Assembly (NCBI GenBank): GCA_954871525.1
Contig: OX940871.1
Span: forward strand, 24,588,586-24,652,585
Reading direction: 5' to 3'
From: Parietaria judaica
Lineage: Eukaryota > Streptophyta > Magnoliopsida > Rosales > Urticaceae
DNA: 64,000 nt
Positions 59,652 through 64,000 of the stretch are shown in pieces; within the stretch, counting starts at the first letter, position 1; each line of letters opens with the position of its first letter. A program made the translations under genes and the position numbers. Below the pieces are notes generated by a model that saw only the letters and a list, made by a program, of their open reading frames with translations, was not told where the DNA came from and made no database searches.

Positions 59652-61169
59652 ATGCGACGGGCCTTCGCCGGAGCACTCGCCGGAGCTCAACCCGGCCTCC
59701 GGCGACTGTGCTCGTGGACGCCACCGCACCATCTCCCGGCGATGGAGCCTTCGAGCGACGCCGAGCTGGTCTCCGAGATTCTCGTGAGGCAGCACAACCC
59801 CTTCCACGCCATGGAAGCTTCGCTCCAGCTCCTCGGCGTCTCCATCTCCCCGCACCTCCTCGACCAGACCCTGCTCCGCCTCGCCCACAACACCAAGATC
59901 GCCCTCGCCTTCTTCCACTACTGCAAGTCCCTCCCCGGCGCTCCCTCGCCGCTCTCCGCCGCCTCCTACGCCATCCTCGCCGACGCGCTCGGCCGCGTCC
60001 GCCAATTCGACGTCGTCTGGCAGCTCATCGCCGAGATGCCTCCGACCAGCCAGTCCGCGGCTTTCCTCATCCTCATCCGCCGCCTCGTCGCCGCCGGCCT
60101 CACCCGCCAGGCCGTCAGAGCCTTCCACGACATGGACGCCTTCGTCGGGCCCGGGACGACGTCGTCGGACCAATTCCACTTCCTCGTCGACACGCTCTGC
60201 AAGTACGGCCACGTCAAGGTCGCCGTCGAGGTTTTCAACAAGAACCGGGGCGCCTTCGCCGTCGGGGTGAAGACCTACACGGTGCTCGTCTACGGCTGGT
60301 GCAAGATCGGCCGGCGAGACATGGCCGAGAGGTTCCTCCGTGACATGATCGCGAAAGGGATTGAGCCCAACGTCGTCACGTATAATGTTCTACTCAACGG
60401 AGTCTGCCGGAGAGCGAGCCTGCACCCGGACGAGAGATTCGCGCGGACGATGACGGCCGCACAGAAGCTGTTCGACGAAATGCGCGAGAGAGGGATCGAG
60501 CCGGACGCGACGAGCTTCTCGGCAGTGATCCATGTCTGCAGCCGCGCGCACAAACCGGACCTGACGATGGAGAAGCTGGCGGAGATGCGGGACTCGGGGC
60601 TGTCCCCGACGGTGGCGACGTACACGTCTGTGGTCAAGTGCCTCTGCTCGTGCGGGCGGCTTACAGAGGCGGAGGCGCTTTTGGCGGAGATGGCGAGCAA
60701 CGGGATCAGCCCCTGCGCCGAGACCTACAACTGCTTCTTCAAGGAGTATCGGGGAAGGAACGACGTCGACGGAGCGCTGAGCCTCTACCGGAAGATGTCC
60801 TCGCCTGCAACGCCGCGGACGTACAACGTGTTGGTGGGGATGTTTGTGAGGGCGAACCGGACAGACTTGGTGAGGGAGATTTGGGAGGAGATGAGGGCGA
60901 GCGGGGCAGGGCCGGATTTGGACTCATACACGATGGCGGTGCACGGGTTTTGCGAGAAGCGGCGGTGGAGGGAGGCGTGCGAGGTGTTCATGGAGATGAT
61001 AGAGAGGGGGCTGCTGCCGCAGAAGGTGACGTTCGAGACGCTGTACCGGGGGCTGATCCAGGCGGACATGCTGAGGACGTGGCGAAGGCTGAAGAAGAGG
61101 CTGGACCACGAGTCCATCACCTTCGGCTCCGAGTTTGATGCCTATCAACTCAGGCCTTACAAGCGATAA
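59652..61169 (+). CDS. P-class pentatricopeptide repeat protein (At2g13420-like)
   Basis: An intronless 505-aa organellar RNA-binding PPR protein. The N-terminus (MRRAFAGALAGAQPGLRRL) is Arg/Ala-rich, typical of a mitochondrial presequence. From memory it matches Arabidopsis At2g13420: SDAELVSEILVRQHNPFHAME, LLRLAHNTKIALAFFHY, GRVRQFDVVWQLI, VKTYTVLVYGWCK, RGIEPDATSFSAVIHVCSRAH, YTSVVKCLCSCGRL, ETYNCFFKEYRGR, and the end TWRRLKKRLDHESITFGSEF...PYKR. About ten 35-residue repeats of P type (for example GIEPNVVTYNVLLNGVCRR) cover residues 85-475; there is no E or DYW region. The gene is strikingly GC-rich, with mostly C or G at third positions, unlike the other PPR gene at 37 kb. This also generates long shadow frames on both strands. 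Confidence 0.94.
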   Translation: MRRAFAGALAGAQPGLRRLCSWTPPHHLPAMEPSSDAELVSEILVRQHNPFHAMEASLQLLGVSISPHLLDQTLLRLAHNTKIALAFFHYCKSLPGAPSPLSAASYAILADALGRVRQFDVVWQLIAEMPPTSQSAAFLILIRRLVAAGLTRQAVRAFHDMDAFVGPGTTSSDQFHFLVDTLCKYGHVKVAVEVFNKNRGAFAVGVKTYTVLVYGWCKIGRRDMAERFLRDMIAKGIEPNVVTYNVLLNGVCRRASLHPDERFARTMTAAQKLFDEMRERGIEPDATSFSAVIHVCSRAHKPDLTMEKLAEMRDSGLSPTVATYTSVVKCLCSCGRLTEAEALLAEMASNGISPCAETYNCFFKEYRGRNDVDGALSLYRKMSSPATPRTYNVLVGMFVRANRTDLVREIWEEMRASGAGPDLDSYTMAVHGFCEKRRWREACEVFMEMIERGLLPQKVTFETLYRGLIQADMLRTWRRLKKRLDHESITFGSEFDAYQLRPYKR

Positions 61170-62992
61170 CAAACTGTTTTCTACACTCTTATTCATTACA
61201 AATATCAACTGTGTCTTTCGGTATGATAATATTAAAGAGTAATTAACTCAAATACTTCTTGAACTCGTAAGCATTAACGCAAATCTCCTCTTTGAACTCA
61301 CAAAATTACTCGAATACCTCTTTGAACTCAAAAATTTGTATGAATTCACTTTTGTGTAAAAGTAATATTTTAAGGTAAAATATTGTTTAGTACCTAAGCA
61401 CATGAACTTTGTGTGTATTAATAAAAGTCGCGTGCTAAGGGAGAAAACAAGAGTTAACTCCAATTATTTTTATATTTTGCAAGAAAAGGTGAGTTCAAGA
61501 GGACCTTTTTATACAATAGAAATGTTAGACTATGTTAGCAGTTTGAGTTATATGACACTTGTGTTCTTATTTTTTTGGAAATTTGTGGTTATTGAAAGGT
61601 TGTGTTTATTTTTATGTAGTTATGAGATATTTAGACGTGATATGTTAATATATATTTATTTTAGAATGTTTTTGTGGTTAAAACTTAAAACATTATACAT
61701 GAAATTATTTATTTATTACAAACAAAATTAATTGGATAATATCCGTTATTCACTTCAAAATAACCATTTCGATCTACAAACCACATTCAAAGTGGATAAT
61801 TTAAAAAATATTTAGTTAGTGGATACAATTAAATTATATCCAAATACGTGGATATGGTTATTCAACATGCAAATATAATATCAATTATATAAACGTATGC
61901 GGATATGGTTATTCAACATGCCCATATCATATCCTATCCAGTTTCACCCCTGATGCTGATAGGGGTCCTCACAAAGCCCGACCAATTCTTTTTGAGTGCG
62001 GAGAAGGAGAGGTTTATCTGCCGAGGGAGTCCTAATATCATTTTTTTTCTTCTCTTCCAGCCCTCCTTGGATCTCTTCTCTTTCTACGATGTCTTGACGC
62101 GGTCAATGATCAAGCCTAGGCGGCTCTCCGCTGCAAGATGTAAAACTGACATGTCTGTAAGCCCGTGTGGACGCTCGCCCGGCGAGGGGTCTCCTTGATG
62201 TATTGGGAGTGCACATCAATCATTTCATGCAGCCTAAAGTCGTTAATTATGTTTTGCGAAAGTAACAGAGAGGAGAAAGAACGAAGCATGAAAAAAACTA
62301 AAAAAAAAAGTATATGCTTTAATGAATTCCATTTTTCATCTTCACTTTAGGATTATAATATACAAATCGGTTCTTGTAACTAAATTCTATTAAACCGATA
62401 AAATATTTAATAACCGAAAATACATTGGGGGTACTTTCGGCATAATGGCCTTTCTAAATCGGTAAGTCGTACACAAACTTTGATAGCCTAATATGTGTAG
62501 AAGTTTAACATAGTCGGGATCGGTCGGACTCGTAAAGTTGCAATCCTTTCAGTTCAAAAGAATTTAAGCTGATGGAAAAGTTAAGTCAACAGTTATTCTC
62601 AAAGCTTAACTTCTCAGAACAACAACAAAAAAAACCGACTCCATAAAGATTTGAAAACGCTCCTAGTTTGTGAACGATTTCTGGTCGTAACAAGTTTCCT
62701 CACTTTTACAGTAAATGAATTTTTTACTCGGCTGCTCTTTATTTATCTTATGAGTCATCATCTGTGTAACATATATTTAACAAAGAGAGTAGTTTATACC
62801 AAAAGGAAAACCATGCAGTAATATTTTTTTTAATGAATGAAACACTGGTCATATTTGAGCACACAACCCTGCTATTCTTAAGAAGTGGCACATTGAGAAT
62901 TAAAGTTAAAAATAAAACTTAAATCCTACCTCCTTGACATTGAGAATTATATGTAAATCACCCCAAATAGGGCTCAGAAAACAAAATCTTAA
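61170..62992. other. Intergenic between PPR gene and TOUGH 3' end
   Basis: Mostly AT-rich. At 61850-61935 the string GGATATGGTTATTCAACATGC is directly repeated. A GC-richer piece (61960-62200) is probably a transposon or gene-fragment remnant; no intact frame. No gene recognised. Confidence 0.5.
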
Positions 62993-63454
62993 GGGATAAT
63001 AGCGGCATAAGTCCTCAACCTTTACTCAACTGGGGCGGCATAGCCCAATCTCATTTAATAGCGGTATAAGTACCAAAAGATGATTTTCGTCCATATTTGA
63101 CTAACGGAAGTAGTCAACGTTTGCGTGGTCAGCTTCTCGTCAACGTGGACGCCACGTAATCCGACATGTCACCATACATGTCATCCTCGCGTTATCAAAT
63201 TTAATGCAAAATTAATGGCGATTGCATTAAATTTGATGACGCGAGGATGACGTGTATGGTGAAATGTCGGATTACGTGGCGTCCATGTTGATGAGAAGCT
63301 GACCACGCGAACGTTGACTACTTCCGTTAGTCAAATATGGACGGAAATCATCTTTTGGTACTTATACCGCTATCTTTTGGTACTTATACCGCTATTAAAT
63401 GGGGTTGGGGCTATGCCGCCCCAGTTGATTGAGGACTTATGCCGCTATTATCCC
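62993..63454. mobile_element. Foldback (MULE-like) transposon with 9-bp TSD
   Basis: A 462-bp element flanked by perfect 9-bp repeats AAATCTTAA (62984-62992, 63455-63463). Almost the whole element is one inverted repeat: it begins GGGATAATAGCGGCATAAGT and ends with its complement, the arms being about 220 bp each with a few mismatches around a short centre at about 63210. The right arm has a tandem duplication of TCTTTTGGTACTTATACCGC. No coding capacity. It lies 88 bp beyond the TOUGH stop codon, so it probably falls in that gene's 3' UTR or terminator region. Confidence 0.92.
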
Positions 63455-63541
63455 AAATCTTAATAACATTTCAACTCCTATGTACAAACGTTCCTGGCTG
63501 GGAAAGAGACAATTGGAATCAATCGAACAAGAACCCTCTGT

Positions 63542-64000
63542 TCAATCCCTTCTGCGTTTATCCCTCCGAGATTCCGACCTTTCCTTCTCGCTGCTTCTAT
63601 GTTCACGATGTTTACGCTCACGGTGTTTACGATGCTTTCTGCTGCTCTTGTCCCCAGAAGATTTCTTCCTCTTTCCTCTTGATCGATCGTCAACGGACGA
63701 ATCACTGTCGGAATCATCGGCTCTCCGTCGGCGCCGCCTAGAATGCCTTCCACGTTTCTCATACTCGGACAAAGAATCGCTGCTAGAACTCCGCTGACTG
63801 GTCTTTGCTGATGTCTGCCGATCATTCCCGGCCTCAGCATGCTTGCCACCACTTTTGGCGGAGCTATTATCATATAGATTAGCGGTTGAAAGAGGCTTAT
63901 CTACGGAGGGCAGGATGGGATTACTTCGGGGTTTGTTGTTGATCTCTTTCCCGGAAGCCGAGTAAGGGAGCTCTGGAGGAAGCTCGATGCCGAGTTCCTT
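63542..64000 (-). CDS. TGH: TOUGH-like G-patch/SWAP RNA-processing factor, C-terminal exon
   Basis: The last 152 codons of a minus-strand gene that continues past 64000; the frame is open from the edge (AAG GAA CTC at 64000) to TGA at 63542-63544. It reads KELGIELPPELPYSASGKEI, then a Ser-rich linker and a long Arg/Ser/Lys-rich tail (RRRRRRADDSDSDSS, RKHRKHRERKHREHR) ending ESRRDKRRRD. From memory, Arabidopsis TOUGH (At5g23080), a nuclear G-patch and SWAP protein that assists primary-miRNA processing, has LGKELG near the same place and ends ESRREKRRRRD. The diagnostic G-patch and SWAP domains lie outside the window. Position near CAS, AAE and CPP1 supports the call. Plus-strand frames at 63429-63797 are shadows. 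Confidence 0.82.
   Translation of the reverse strand, partial: KELGIELPPELPYSASGKEINNKPRSNPILPSVDKPLSTANLYDNSSAKSGGKHAEAGNDRQTSAKTSQRSSSSDSLSEYEKRGRHSRRRRRRADDSDSDSSVDDRSRGKRKKSSGDKSSRKHRKHRERKHREHRSSEKERSESRRDKRRRD

Noticed and set aside
59577..60343. 211-codon frames on both strands inside the PPR gene
   Set aside because: By-products of extreme GC content; low-complexity Arg/Ala/Pro composition with no family resemblance, while the 505-aa frame is a clear PPR protein.
1..64000. CRISPR array, operon or prokaryotic defence system
   Set aside because: The sequence is plant nuclear DNA with spliced genes; the regular repeats seen are a minisatellite and microsatellites, not CRISPR-like.

Overview
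This is a window of nuclear DNA from a flowering plant, almost certainly a eudicot. The genes are split by AT-rich GT-AG introns, the intergenic DNA is very AT-rich and full of MITEs, foldback elements and degraded transposons, and the proteins have close land-plant counterparts (tetraspanin, CPP1, AAE17/18, CAS, ALA flippase, PPR proteins, AP2/ERF, TOUGH). The species cannot be read from the sequence.

Left block (0-19 kb). The last exon of a tetraspanin (+) faces three minus-strand genes rebuilt exon by exon: a CPP1/CDF1-like chloroplast chaperone-like protein (259 aa), a peroxisomal acyl-activating enzyme of the AAE17/18 type (14 exons, 722 aa, C-terminal SKI) and the chloroplast calcium-sensing receptor CAS (6 exons, 388 aa). 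From memory this is the Arabidopsis chromosome 5 order At5g23030-23040-23050-23060. The window ends at 64 kb with the C-terminal exon of a TOUGH (At5g23080-like) gene, so the middle 45 kb looks like insertion or rearrangement inside an ancestral gene block.

Middle (19-40 kb). Repeat-rich DNA holds an intronless AP2/ERF factor, two MIR162 hairpins in tandem on the minus strand about 2.2 kb apart (one with a variant mature sequence), a small one-pass membrane protein, a calmodulin-like gene lacking its 5' part, and an intronless PLS-class PPR gene resembling At1g28690.

Right block (40-64 kb). A seven-exon C3HC zinc-finger (NIPA/ILP1/MEM1-like) gene and an eleven-exon P4-ATPase of the ALA8-12 type flank a Pack-MULE-like element that carries pieces of a receptor-kinase gene. 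Next come a 6.8-kb gene desert with diverged repeats and a Tourist-like MITE, a very GC-rich intronless P-class PPR gene resembling At2g13420, and a 462-bp foldback transposon with a perfect 9-bp target duplication just downstream of the TOUGH stop codon.

There is no operon-like organisation. The functional themes are plastid and peroxisome proteins on the left, a small-RNA locus (miR162 targets DCL1) in the middle, and RNA-processing, lipid-transport and chromatin-related genes on the right. Exon models were checked by keeping the reading frame across every junction; no database search was possible.
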